A stretch of 64,000 nucleotides of DNA from Anthopleura xanthogrammica. Taxonomy: Eukaryota; Cnidaria; Anthozoa; Actiniaria; Actiniidae. This document shows positions 36,501-47,740 of this stretch, one piece after another. The notes beneath the pieces were generated by a model, which saw nothing but the letters and a program-made list of their open reading frames with translations, was not told where the DNA came from and searched no databases. The stretch spans positions 12,997,597-13,061,596 of the forward strand of contig OZ025208.1 of NCBI GenBank assembly GCA_964019055.1. Direction: 5' to 3'. The position numbers and the translations under genes were made by a program. Each line of letters begins with the position of its first letter. The first letter of the stretch is position 1.

Positions 36501-37590
36501 ATATTTTACACTGAGCAGTTTTTGTATGACTATGAAAAACTTACGACACGGTACGCGCCTTGCTGTGACCGTGTCAGTGCCGTGCCGTGTGCCGTGACTT
36601 TACATACTCATACAAAATCTGCTCTACGAAGTCCATGCACTCTATTACTGGTTTTGATAGCCACCACGTTTGTTAAATTTAGGAAAAGATTTTTCATTAA
36701 GAAAGCTCTTTTAATTTCAGTGTTACACCAACCAAAGTTGCCGCCATGTTTTTTGCTATTTCGTTTTCTAGCTAGGGTATCGTTCCCTCTGTGCGCTTCG
36801 TCAAAACTCCGTAGACCGTAGTGCAGTATTTGTCTGGTTCCATACGTTCTCAACGACTTTTTTCATTGCAGCTTCCGAAGAGGGGAAGTTCTCTTTCAAG
36901 GAGTTCGCTCAACCCAGTCTCCTGCGGCCCCTCATCATCAGTTTGGCATTACATTTCTTCCAACAGTTCAGCGGTATTAATGCCGTAATGTTCTACTGTG
37001 CCACCATCTTCCAGAAGGCAGGCTTCGATGAGAAGAGTACCCTAATACCCATTATAATCGGTTCAGTCCAGGTTTTATCGTCTGCTATATCTCTTTCATT
37101 GGTGGATCGGCGAGGTCGACGGTTCCTTCTCATATCTGCAGGAATCATCATGAGTATAAGCTGTACCCTCACTGGTGTGTACTTCCAAATCACCAAAAAC
37201 AGCCCTGAAAGCGCCGGTTCACTCTCCTGGATAGCGGTAACAAGCCTCTCGATTTATATAATTGCGTTTGGATATGGGTGGGGTCCATGCACGTGGATAA
37301 TCATGAGCGAGATCTTCCCCGTACGAGCCCGAGGTAGAGCTAGCAGTATTGCTACTTTCTTCAATTGGTCCTGTTCATTTATTCTGACGAGATTTTTTAG
37401 TGATTTACTCAAGACCTTGACACCGGCGGGAACGTTTTGGTTGTTTGCTGGTATCATGTTGTTATCTGTTTTGTTTGTTTACTTTTTTGTTCCCGAGACG
37501 AAGGGGAAAACTTTGGAAGAGATTCAGCTGGAGTTCGAGGCGAAAGGAAAGAAAGAGGAAGGAACTGAGCATCAGGAAACACATTTATAA
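33568..37590 (+). CDS. SLC2/GLUT-type facilitative sugar transporter, copy 4
   Basis: Coding exons 33568-33810, 35039-35245, 36149-36452, 36872-37590 give 490 aa, with the same architecture as copy 3. Motifs: 'LGRK', 'PETARW', 'QQFSGINA', 'VDRRGRR', 'WGPCTW' (Thr in TM10 as in copy 3), 'VPETKG'. Exon 3 differs from copy 3 by a single base (K to Q near its end), whereas exon 4 differs at about thirty positions in its first half alone. The gene is complete with no frameshift. The start is the ATG at 33568, aligned to that of copy 3. The tail differs from copy 3 ('KKEEGTEHQETHL'). A family H MITE sits in its proximal promoter, which may change its expression relative to copy 3 (inference). Confidence 0.92.
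35338..35402 (+). repeat. (GAGGGG)n microsatellite
   Basis: About ten units in intron 2 of transporter copy 4. The matching place in copy 3 (about 26510) has only 'ggggaggggggaggggga', so the tract expanded after duplication. The Gly-Glu and Arg-Gly frames over it are artefacts. Confidence 0.9.
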
Positions 37591-37689
37591 AGACGCAATA
37601 TATGGGAAACATATACAGCAGGAGCTTCAGTCCTCTCTTCAGCAAAACTCAAGTCGTTGTCAAGCTGCATGATTCTGTAGGATTTTCCC

Positions 37690-38045
37690 GAGTTTGATAA
37701 ACAGGTTGCATTCTGGTCTAGCTTGGTTACAGGCAAGGCCATATAGGGTAGATGGACAAAAGATGTACCCAAGCTAGACCAGAATGCACCATGTTCGGTA
37801 GCTCCGGCAAAAAGCGTACCCAGATGCTAGCCGTCTCAATAGTGCTCTGGGTCAATCAACCACCCTGGTCTCAGATGAGTCAACATGATCCACATAACTG
37901 AATAATGAGCTTCCAATTTGATCACTTTCGACTAGCTCTGCATTAGAGTCATCCAAATGTTGGAGTTAATGACTTCCCTTTCAAAAATTGCGCTAAGTTA
38001 CGAGCAACCCAGTTTGATCTAATATTTTTGTGTGATGCAATATGC
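37690..38045 (+). repeat. Duplicated 3' flank of transporter copy 4
   Basis: Matches about 28705-29035 downstream of copy 3 ('tctggtctagcttggttaca' onward). Homology stops about 500 bp before the AP5S1 stop codon. Confidence 0.7.
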
Positions 38046-38402
38046 AATATGCAGTAAGTTGTATGACTTTTTTTGCGCATACTACTGCAACAGAAAGGGG
38101 AAACATTCAGCAGTCTGTTCAAGATGAAATTTCTTATCGAGACAACCATCGGAACAGGGAAAGCAGGCAATACACTGCCATCAATCAAACAATGTTCGTT
38201 ACCTTAATACATACTCTTATTATTGACCGCAGTACATTTAGTGCCCAATTTCCATGTCAAGACTGTTGTGCATTGCGATGAAAACACTAGTGGTCAGTTA
38301 GTCCATTTTTTGCCTTCCAGTCTCACATTAAGTTATTTTTTTCCACCATAACTGCTGTTTGAAAGCTTAAAAATTTCATTTCTCTTACAATGTTTCATTT
38401 TT

Positions 38403-38408
38403 TTTATT
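38403..38408 (-). terminator. Candidate poly(A) signal for AP5S1
   Basis: AATAAA on the minus strand about 140 bases past the stop codon of the minus-strand AP5S1-like gene. Confidence 0.4.
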
Positions 38409-38547
38409 TCATTCTTTCTTTCACATTTACTTCATAAAGTAAATAGTTATGATCTTATTAATATATATCAAGATTTTTGTTAAATTTTGTTTTAAAAATA
38501 TTTTTAAATAAAAAAGTAAATTCTCTACATTTGGTACACATTTTTAG

Positions 38548-41500
38548 CTACTTCATTGCCATTGTCTGTTCCAACTCCTTCTCAAGCTGTCTAACAAACC
38601 TGTGGTTCATAAACAGCAGCTACAAAAGAAGAAAAATTTATAAGTTGAGGCTAATTTAGAGCAGAGTAAAATTTTACTAACAGTGTGAACAGCCTGTGAA
38701 TGCCATGATTAGGAAGGTGCTGTTCTTGGCTAAGCAATGATATTACAATCTGTGATTGGTTGAAAGGATGTCATCAATTCTGTACCATGATTGTCCTGTG
38801 TGCCACAGCATATACCTTTCCCAAGATGGCAATTATGATGCATTGTGTTTGTACCTAAGCTAGATCACAGTGCATCCTCATTGAACTCAGAAAAGGTCTA
38901 CTTCATACTATAGCTATACACACACAATACTCTATTGGATATACATGCATCAAGCATTCCGTGCTACTGCTCTAAGCGCATGCTCAGGGGATTAAAAAGT
39001 GGGATAATATTTTGTAAAATATGCAATTTGTTGGTATATTTGACTCAAAATTTGCTTAACAGTACGTGATCTTAAATATTTAATGAAAATTGTGTTTGAC
39101 AAGAAAAATACAACTAAAATATAACATGTCTTACAAAATATTATCTCACTTTTTAATCCCCTGAGCATGCACTTAGCTATAGAGCAGTAGCGCGGAATGC
39201 TTGATGCGTGTATGGCTTTCAGCATGTCAAAATGCGGCTCAATTTGGAGACCAAAACAATAGCTTCCAATTCTCAGGAGATTGAAATTCTTTTGTTTTGT
39301 TCTCCAAATTGAGCTGCTTTGACATCACGTGAAAGGGGACCATCTCAATATAACACATTGTGCATTTTAGATTTGGAGTGGATTAGAAAAGAGAAAATGC
39401 AAAATTATTCTATTTTGACAAAAATGAAATTCTATTATTAAATTATGATAAGAGGGTGTTAATTTTAATCATTATTGATACTAACCTGGCCATTTGGTAA
39501 AAAATGGAATAATATAACTGTCAGTTTATCAGCCTTTAATATTGCCTGGAATTTAAAGTAATGTTATACATTAGAATTTAAGTCCATATTATCTCTCGCA
39601 GAACTAAAGTTGTCCCCACTAATCACACACACATTAACAAAACCCCTTACAAATGTACCCTTATTTATATATCCTTCTCAGGGAAGGGGGAGCAGGACTT
39701 TGGTTGGGGGGGGGGGGCTAGACAAAATAATTGTGGCACTGCTGCAGCATGACTTCTCAGTATTGAAATTCAGAAATAGAGCAGAGTTCATATGAGTGTG
39801 AAAAGTCACAGCATGGTTATGGCACAGTGTTGACACAGCACCAAATCTTAAATGTTTGGATAAACTTCATGGCATGGTCATGGCAAGGCATGGTCCATGC
39901 AGCAAGTCTTTCATAGTCATATGAAAACTGCTGTACTGAGGGGGGCTCACTGTAGCCTGCTCAGAATTGTTGCCAGGAAAACCTAGTGAATTCTTGGCCA
40001 ATGAGAAGTGACAAAAAATAGACTTTGACATAAATAGAAATAAATATTAGTACTTTATCTTCCTATTACAGAACTAACCTCGGTTGGTTGAAAGATGACT
40101 CTACAGTAATCTTGTAAGTATCTAATGAGTAGTGTCAACACATTCTCTGCTAGTACTCTGTTTTCAGTTTTCTCACAAATTAATGTAAATCCACAACTGG
40201 AATAAATTAAAAAATGACATTGAAAAAGTTACAGTCAAACATCAAACTTCACATGAGCCAAACCTAATGAAAAGAAGACTGCCTTATTATCCATTGTTTT
40301 CAATGCATATGGCTCATGGGAAGTTTGAAGTTTGATGTTTGACCTTAGCCAAAGTAAAAGTTATATGTGAGGGTTTGCACCATCATGTGATGGCAGCTAG
40401 CCATGACAGAAGGCAGGAACAATTGAATCTGGTTTATATGAAAAAGAATGCTATTTTGAAAGGAAAAGAGACTATGTTGTTGTGCCTCCTGTTATGGCTG
40501 CCATCATGTGATGATGTAAAGCCTCTATGAATTGGTATTTATTCTCTGAATCCAATTGACCCATCAGCTTGAGCTTAGCATTTTTTCATTTCAGATGACA
40601 AAAATTACAAATTACAAATTACAAATTACAAATGAGATTCATTGTTATTTTCCTTTCAACTTTGCAAAGCGTCACTGGAAAATAACAAAATAATACTCAA
40701 GAGAATGACATCATCTGAAAAGGAAAAACATTTTACCAAGCTGGGCATATAATAACATGTTTATGAATGGATCCAAAATCATAATTATGGTACCGGTGCT
40801 TACTTTGCTATGCCTTTCCACACTATAACCTTGTCTGACTTGAAAGGATTGCCATCTGGAAGCCTAGTGAAAAAAGACATACATAAAATGAGGGGAGTGA
40901 TCCCAATTAAAGATTATTCCTTGCCACTAACTACATAGGCAATTTATAGTCACAGTTCCCTGTGCCATCTTGAAAGGTATATAACTGTGCATTTGCATGG
41001 AAGTGAGATGAACAGTGAACTTGCAATGATAGAGACATGAATAATTGTCCAAGGTTTTAAAAATAGGTCTCTATCATTGCAAGCTCACCGTTCATCTCAC
41101 TTCGATGCAAATGCACAGTTATATACCTTTCAAGATGGCACATGGAACTGTGAAGGGGCCTATTAGTAGAGTGCAAGCGCTATATCCATGAAACAGTAGA
41201 ATCATTCCAATAAACCTGGACACTACTAATTACCTGTTAGTATATGTGTTTATTAGATGCCAAAAACAAAAAGAGACAAACTTTAGCATCTAATAATTTC
41301 TATTTGCTTAATTAGTACTAGTGCTCAGATTTATTGGAATGACTCTACTATATAATTAGCACTAATTTGAACTAAATAGCACCGATGAAACAACAGACAT
41401 CGCACAGTCTGTTTTACACTATTTAGTACAAAAATATATTTAGTACTCTTTCACAGATTAAATACTGAAGCACTCTATCCCCTAGCACCTCTTGAAAAAT

Positions 41501-42392
41501 ACTCTACCTAAATATTCCTGATTCCAGTTGAGATAGGAGCCTGAAGAATGATAGTGAAAAGATGATGATTAGTCATCGGGCCAATATTGGACGCAATTTG
41601 GGGATAACTTTTGGACCAATCACAGTGCTCAAGATTGCTGAGCATCCAATCAGAATGTTTCGACACTGCACCATCACAGTACATAAGAGTAAATTTTTCA
41701 CAGTCATGAAAAAATGTAAGTTTTGTCATGGTAGGACTATAGTTGACAGGGCTCAAAATTATGGCCAGTCAACAGATTATTTCTATTTGTCTGCCAAAAG
41801 ACCTTTTTAGGCTGGTCCTCTTGATTACTCATTGATAATCATTGTTTTTACTCAGCTGATTAAGTATCACAGGTGAGTAAGCAACACTGACAACAATAGT
41901 GACTGCTACATATTTTTTCCTTGGGTGAGGTGGGATGGGGGCGTGGAACAATATTGAGTGGTTCCTATATGGGTAGGGGGGGGGGTAGGATAATATTTGT
42001 TATAGCTGCTCTTATGGGGACAAGAAATCGTTACATCTAATGTGATCCTTACTCTTCTGTTGTAGCTAGCCCATTGTTGTCCACAGCTTGAATGTTTCCT
42101 GACGTGACAAACCGAAAAGAAAACTCTGACTGGACTCTATTGGCCACATGAAGAAGCTGTTCTTTTCTTCTCTCTCGAGCATCTTCAATCGTTTCTGCTT
42201 CCTATAGAAATCAGAATCGTAGATTATTTAACCATCATATATCCAAACTTCAAGTTACTCTCCAATAATCGGTTGCAAAATACCCGGAAAAATACTTTTT
42301 CTTACCGACTGAGCTTCGTGTACGAAGACTGAAGAAAATAGAACTCGACATGGACCAGTACTGAGAGTATGTAAGATGAAAGCGTAAACCAT
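38548..42392 (-). CDS. AP5S1: AP-5 adaptor complex sigma subunit (AP5S1-like)
   Basis: Six coding exons on the minus strand, found by splice-site and homology reading: 42306-42392, 42053-42201, 40804-40863, 40079-40196, 39486-39545, 38548-38619. All junctions are GT-AG and all phases agree, giving 181 aa (the human protein is about 200). The start 'MVYAFILHTL' is the first beta strand of the sigma longin fold. It continues 'CRVLFSSVF', a Lys/Glu-rich helix ('RRKEQLLHVANRVQ'), 'VIVWKGIANCGFTLICE', 'RVLAENVLTLLIRYLQDY', 'FHFLPNGQLLFMNHRFV' and 'RQLEKELEQ'. From memory, these blocks match vertebrate AP5S1 in order, especially FLPxGQLLFxNxxFVxxLEKE. AP-5 acts on late endosomes/lysosomes together with SPG11/SPG15. 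Introns carry many MITEs. None of the exons is long enough to stand out as an ORF. Confidence 0.86.
38945..39212. repeat. Long inverted repeat in AP5S1 intron, family L
   Basis: 'atgcatcaagcattccg' and 'catgctcaggggattaaaaa' on the left have complements on the right ('tttttaatcccctgagcatg', 'cggaatgcttgatgcgt'). It spans about 265 bp with an AT-rich centre. Confidence 0.75.
39232..39350. repeat. MITE-like element, family G
   Basis: 'gctcaatttggagaccaaaa' and 'ttttgttctccaaattgagc' with the diagnostic right flank 'gctgctttgacatcacgtga'. In an AP5S1 intron. Confidence 0.75.
39785..39960. repeat. Dispersed repeat, family M, divergent
   Basis: 'catatgagtgtgaaaagtca' with 'ggtcatggcaaggcatggtc' and an inverted 'tcatagtcatatgaaaa' right end. 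Related to 35720-35870, 36525-36620 and the clearer copy at 49160-49337. Confidence 0.55.
40369..40529. repeat. MITE-like element, family K
   Basis: 'gggtttgcaccatcatgtga' and 'tcatgtgatgatgtaaagcc' ends with 'gaaggcaggaacaattgaat' inside; in an AP5S1 intron. Confidence 0.75.
40938..41165. repeat. MITE-like element, family I
   Basis: 'cacagttccctgtgccatct' pairs with 'agatggcacatggaactgtg'; inner arms include 'tgcaatgatagagac' and its complement. In an AP5S1 intron; a relative is at 20753-20932. Confidence 0.8.
41197..41350. repeat. Inverted repeat in AP5S1 intron
   Basis: 'tagaatcattccaataaa' pairs with 'tttattggaatgactcta' about 150 bp apart, with further pairing of 'tattagatgc' and 'gcatctaata' inside. 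Confidence 0.65.
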
Positions 42393-42477
42393 TACAGAAA
42401 TATAAACTGTTGTATTAGGAAAGTTAAGAAATCAAGGCTCGATGTTTTTAGGATTCCATTTGATTTTTCGTTCGATT

Positions 42478-42690
42478 TCTTTGCAGGTTTGTTGATTTCT
42501 TGTTGTGGTGATGTAACCAGGCCTTGGGATGGGAAGCGCAAGGCATTGTGGGTCAAGGAAAAGAGAAAGAAGAACGCAAAACGGACTTCAAGATAGAGCA
42601 GAAGGCGATGAATACAGAGAAAGAACGAAAGGAAGGTTTCTTAAATGGTGCAGAATTTAAGAATTGCATTCAAAGTGTAAAGCAGGTAAG
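42478..42690 (+). other. Possible 5' exon of a divergent plus-strand transcript
   Basis: Begins less than 100 bp from the AP5S1 start codon on the opposite strand and ends at a good donor ('cag|gtaagaagg' at 42687). The frame is open and Lys/Glu-rich, but the open frame begins at TTG; the first in-frame ATG is at about 42609. It may be a non-coding first exon from a bidirectional promoter, perhaps for the SRCR receptor gene. I recognise no protein. Confidence 0.3.
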
Positions 42691-43727
42691 AAGGAAGAAA
42701 GACAAGCATTCATAGAATGGAATTTGACAGCGGAGTCTAGTCTAACCTAAAAATTCTAGGAGTTTTACTTGTTTTAATTTATGGTTTCTTCTTTAATTTT
42801 CACGTCCACTTATCTGGCAGCTCTTTTTTCAGCTACTCTTTTGGAAGCAAGGGTTTCTTTTCTGCACATAGTAAGCTAGCACTGAGAACAACAAATATCA
42901 AAAAAAAAAAACACTTGAAGCACTATAACAATTCATATATAATATAGCCTAATAATAAATCAAGAAATACCTTAAAATTTTCAGTCAGCACTAAGGAAAA
43001 AAGGCATAAAATCAGTGAAATGAATTACTGCAGAAGTTAGAATTCAGTATTCAAATCCGCAAAATGTTTGCAGTGAGCTACAAATTTAGATTTTAGAATT
43101 TGTTTCAAAATCACAACCCTTCTTCGGCACATAAAATGCATGTATTGTCGAATTGTGTTGAAGCGAAAAAAGGGCATGAAAAAAGAGGAAAATGATTCGA
43201 ATTTCGAACAGATTTTATTTCAATATTTTTCTATATTCATTGAGATTAGTTTTTACTTCCGTTTGTCACAGATAAAACAGCAGTTTTTCCCCACTTCACA
43301 ACCAAATCTTACCTTGTTAGGGTTTGCCAAGAAATCAAATTGTCTGTCGGTAATGAGATACAAATATTTGCTTCGGAGAAGCTTTGTAAAGATCCGGCGC
43401 TAGGTCAAATCTAATATATCAAGGTGAACGAAAAGTGATAATTGCGAGATGAATCTGAAATATTTACATAGCTATTCAAGCAAGAAGATGGAAAACTAAT
43501 ACTGAAAGTCACGTCTGGATGGTCTGAATTCGAATTACAGCGGTGAAAGAATCGTGAAGTTGCCATATGTCCAAAAATATGCAAGTAGTTGGTCTGTCAA
43601 AACCTCCCTGGTCTGTCAAACTCTCAAATCTAAAGCCTCACTAATCTTTATATAAGTATAAAGTTAACATCAATTCTCCTTCTCGCCCCCTTTCAGTTTG
43701 CTTTTTTCCCCTCCAATTTTCTTTTCT
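42691..43727. other. No gene seen
   Basis: AT-rich; the 87-aa frame at 43140 shows no recognisable features. Confidence 0.4.
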
Positions 43728-43990
43728 ATATTTTAGTTCATCGTATTTTCTAGATATTTCCAATCATCTAGTACAAAAGGCCAGGTACATATGGCTATAG
43801 TTCTGTGTGCATAACAGAGTATTAGCTGTTCGTTTGCCCTTTTCAAAATTTCAAAATGACAACCCTTTTTTTCCTCATTTTTTTTTCTATATTTTAGTTC
43901 ATCGTATTTTCTAGATATTTCCAATCATCTAGTACAAAAGGCCAGGTACATATTGGCTATAGTTCTGTGTGTATTAGCTGTTCGTTTGCC
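43728..43990 (+). repeat. Direct repeat, two copies
   Basis: About 110 bp from 'tatattttagttcatcgtat' through 'gtacaaaaggccaggtacat' to 'tagctgttcgtttgcc' occurs at 43728-43839 and again at 43892-43990, nearly unchanged. Confidence 0.8.
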
Positions 43991-46900
43991 TTTCACATTG
44001 CCAGCCTTCGGTCATGCACTCAACCGCACCCACTTTAGTCAGAAAGAGAGGTTTCCAAGCTCTAGTATTCTTGATTTTTAGCAGAGGGGCAGCAGGCCTT
44101 GTCCCCAGGCCTTAACCGTTGATTGTCTTCACAGATCAAGTGTTTGTTTTGCATGAGATGATCGATCGATGACTGACTTCACTTTACAAGTCTTAGACTA
44201 GTCTGTCTCTTGCACTGAATGCCTACAGTCTAGGCCTATCATTTGATTGAATTCATTGACAAAATAATCTCTATCAGAACTAAGGAACTGACCAAGGCAT
44301 AGCTAGATCTAATGCTGAATCTGACAGTGGATCAACTTCCATTTTGATTCTTACAGACTACTTTATTTCAGTCGGCGTGGTCTGTAAAGACGACTTCTTA
44401 GAGAACATTAAGTGCTCACCGAACTGTTATAAGAGCTCATTTACAAACTTCAATTCAAGAGTTTTTCAAGGAACCACGCTTCAATGGTTTGTCAGTTTGA
44501 AACCCCGACAACAAGCAAATGTAACAGCACCGTGGAAGATTCCTAACTGAGATTGTGATTCACAAAACGTAAGTTTATAACTTTTCTTTTAGCAGGCTTT
44601 GGCACTGATGTGTCCTTTCTTTTCAACACTGAGATAGTATACAAGTATAGCATAGTTAAAATCGCAAGCTTAATTATTATAAACGCGCGTCTTTACTTCA
44701 ACAATCTGTTGTTGCACAGCTATTACATCTAAACAATCCAATAATAAAAGGTGTTACTTGAAAGTTTACAAAACTCTGTTTGAAAAATTGGCGCCAAATT
44801 GGACAGTCAAGACCTTATTGTTTAATTTTCTTCAATGAATAATTATTATATCGTAATGTGAGTTGAACTAGGTTGAATTAAAATCGTGAGACGGTCTTCG
44901 AAACTTGCTGAAGTGAATCCATTAGTGATTCAATTATACAGTTTCATTCACGGGTCATGAGAAAAGCAAACGATGGTTAATCCTGTCCATCTTGTTGGCT
45001 TTCTTTCTGCCATGTTTACCAACCCAACCAACTAACGATAGCTCACAAAACAGCAACAGCTTCACCAGCTGAAGTGACAAAAACAAACTAAAATTGCTAT
45101 CAACTTTTAACAAATTAAAATTTTAAACTTATCTTTAAATCTTTGAAAATACTTGAAAATATTGTTTTCCGAGCAAACTTTTTCAGGTGCTGTTATCAGT
45201 GATAAAAGTATGTAAAGAATTTGTTTTGAAAAAAAACTTCGTTCTTCTCAGTCCTACGCAATATGCCTAAAAATTTCTACTTCTTGTTGACATTTGCTAC
45301 AATTTGAAGTATTTTCACCATACTTCACATAATTCGTGGAATTTTTCTTTTACTTTGAACTCTAATAATCTCGGCTTAGCTTTAGTTTACACTACCAATA
45401 AAACTTCCAATCAAATTGGTATTCAGTTATTAATAATTACAGTTATCTTGTTCAGGAGTTTCCTGTGAATATCTCATGAAAAGTGTACATAAAGGTACGA
45501 TTTCATAAGATGTAGTGTTACAGTGTTTGCATTGTTGAACGTATGATCGCATTCAATCCTGTCGATTGGCTTTGATTGGTGTTATGCGTGTTTATACACC
45601 CTAGAACAATAGATTCTGTGTTTGTAAAGAGATGTATTTTATTTAGAATGTGTAAAAATGGATTCCCTTGAAGAGATGAAAACAGGATTGTCATGTATAA
45701 AGGAAGAAGGAAAAAAATTTCTGACAAAAACGACAACGACGACAAAAATTCCAAAATTACGCGAAAAATGCATTTTGGGAAAGCATCAAATGGAACTGTT
45801 CTTTTGCCATAGCAAAATAATGAATAAATGAGGAAAAAACTTAATCAAATAAACTCAAAAATATTAATTGGATATTCTTAGCGGCTCAGGGCCGAAGAAA
45901 GCCGGTAACCATGGTAACGAGGAAACGAGTGATTTCCTGTGAGAAGTTAGCAGGAGGGCAGAAAAAAATCTGTTGATTGAAGTAATCAATGATGAATTAT
46001 TGCCTCGGGATCTTACTGCGTGAGTTTAACCTCGTTAGTTAGTTTAACCTTACAAGCGAACGTAGTGCATTGGATCACCCAAGATCCTGACGGTGAAGAT
46101 CATTCAGTTATAGTTTCTTCTTTGAACGAAATCTTGAATCCCTCTGACGAACGCGGCAAGGATATCTTCGAGGACCAGGCTACAAGTAAGACCCTGACTA
46201 TCTAATCTTCTTTCGTAGGTGAATTTCTATAACAGTTTTCTTTACTTCTTGAGGAAACAAGCTCATTGAAAGGCAATATATGGGCGTGTATTCTTGAGAC
46301 AGTAGTCTAGGAGAAGATATTCTGCCTTCTTGTAGAAAACTCTATCATACCACGTCCTCTGCTTTACGTTAATATGATATCTTTTAACACGCCTTGCATT
46401 TCTGAAGCTATGTTCACGGACTTTTCCGAAGGAGCCCTTCTAGTGCGATTGTTACGACCAAGACTGATCAGGAAACGTGTCGGAAACATAGGTTCTTGCG
46501 AGTTTGTTGTCCTGTTTCCTGTATATACATTCATGGCACAAATCGCCCAAAAGCTTCTTTAAGAGAAATTCATATCATTACGCTGCAATTGAACTTTTTG
46601 AGTCCAAGTGACCTAAACCTACTCCTATCTTGTTCGCATGCGTCTGTTCAGACCTGATTTACTCTCAAAAATATCTTACGCAAGACGAATATTTTTCGCA
46701 AAATTTGAAAATACTAAAGTTTATCCATCAAAGAGGAAGAAATGGCCAAGAAAATGTTGAGATTGCTTCCTACATTCGTCTTGTTTTGAGGTTATTTATA
46801 TTGCTCTGGTTGAGAAATTTCGCTGTAATGGTTTGTATCAAATCCGTTCAATAGTTGGCACTTGAGAACAGAACATCAAGAATGACATCTTGAAGTACCT

Positions 46901-47740
46901 TTGAATAGATTAGAAACGTGAGATGCTATGAATTCGTTTACTCAACTATCTCGAAGAAAACCCGTTTTATTGACCATCAAAATATCATGTGCTTGTTGTT
47001 TTGCTGGTTTCTTGTTATTCCCACGCTTGTCAATCTTGCACGGTTCCAAAATAACGATGTGTTGATAGCTTGAAACTAAATATAGGTCTGGACAATATCA
47101 AAGGAGTTGATGTGGTCATTTTAGTTGCATCTTTTAGCACAATATCTTGCTGCTTCTCCTGTGATGTTATATTTGCCGAGAGACCATAAAAGGCAGTCCT
47201 TTTTGATCTCTTGATTTGCCGATAAAAAGCGAGGGTCTATATTTTACCAGGTTTTTTCCCTTTTTTTTTTTTGAAAACCCTGTTTTCGTATTCAGTGTGT
47301 GAAATTTGCGCGCGTTTTCGCTAGCAGTTCTATTCTTAATTGGGTGTCAAATCCTCTCAAGATGTTCCTAAAAATACCCTAAAAATTGGCTGCAAAGGAG
47401 ACTATATAAACACATGCAATGTAAAGCATTTAGTTTATATAAAGTAGCGCTTTCTATTTTTCGTTCAACTTGCGTGCGCAAAAAGAAAAAGAAAAACACG
47501 CCTACAACTCTAGATTTCATCGCGATTATTTAGACACTAAAGAAGTCCTGGGTACAACCTTTGGTCACTAGCGCGAAAGAAACACGACTTAATTGTGACA
47601 TTATTGACATGCGTTTTGTTTTCATTCGTCGAGTTCTCTGGTATTTCTTTTTAAAAACTACGAGGGAGGCTCGAGGTCATAAGTGTTGGACTGATGAGTT
47701 TTGATTGATTTTCAGGGGTGAAAGACGGATTCTGTCTACA
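43991..47740 (+). other. Upstream region of the SRCR receptor gene; only weak exon candidates
   Basis: Two segments look splice-bounded: 44371-44569 (acceptor 'ctttatttcag', donor 'aaaac|gtaagttt') and about 46038-46186 (ends 'gctaca-a|gtaagacc'). Neither gives a recognisable domain and the first is closed by a stop, so they may be untranslated exons of the downstream gene. Just before its start codon an acceptor ('gattttcag', 47706-47714) implies an upstream leader exon. I see nothing else. Confidence 0.3.

Noticed and set aside
42524..42715. 63-aa Lys/Glu-rich protein
   Set aside because: The frame begins at TTG, not ATG, and runs through a strong splice donor at 42687; better explained as a leader exon.
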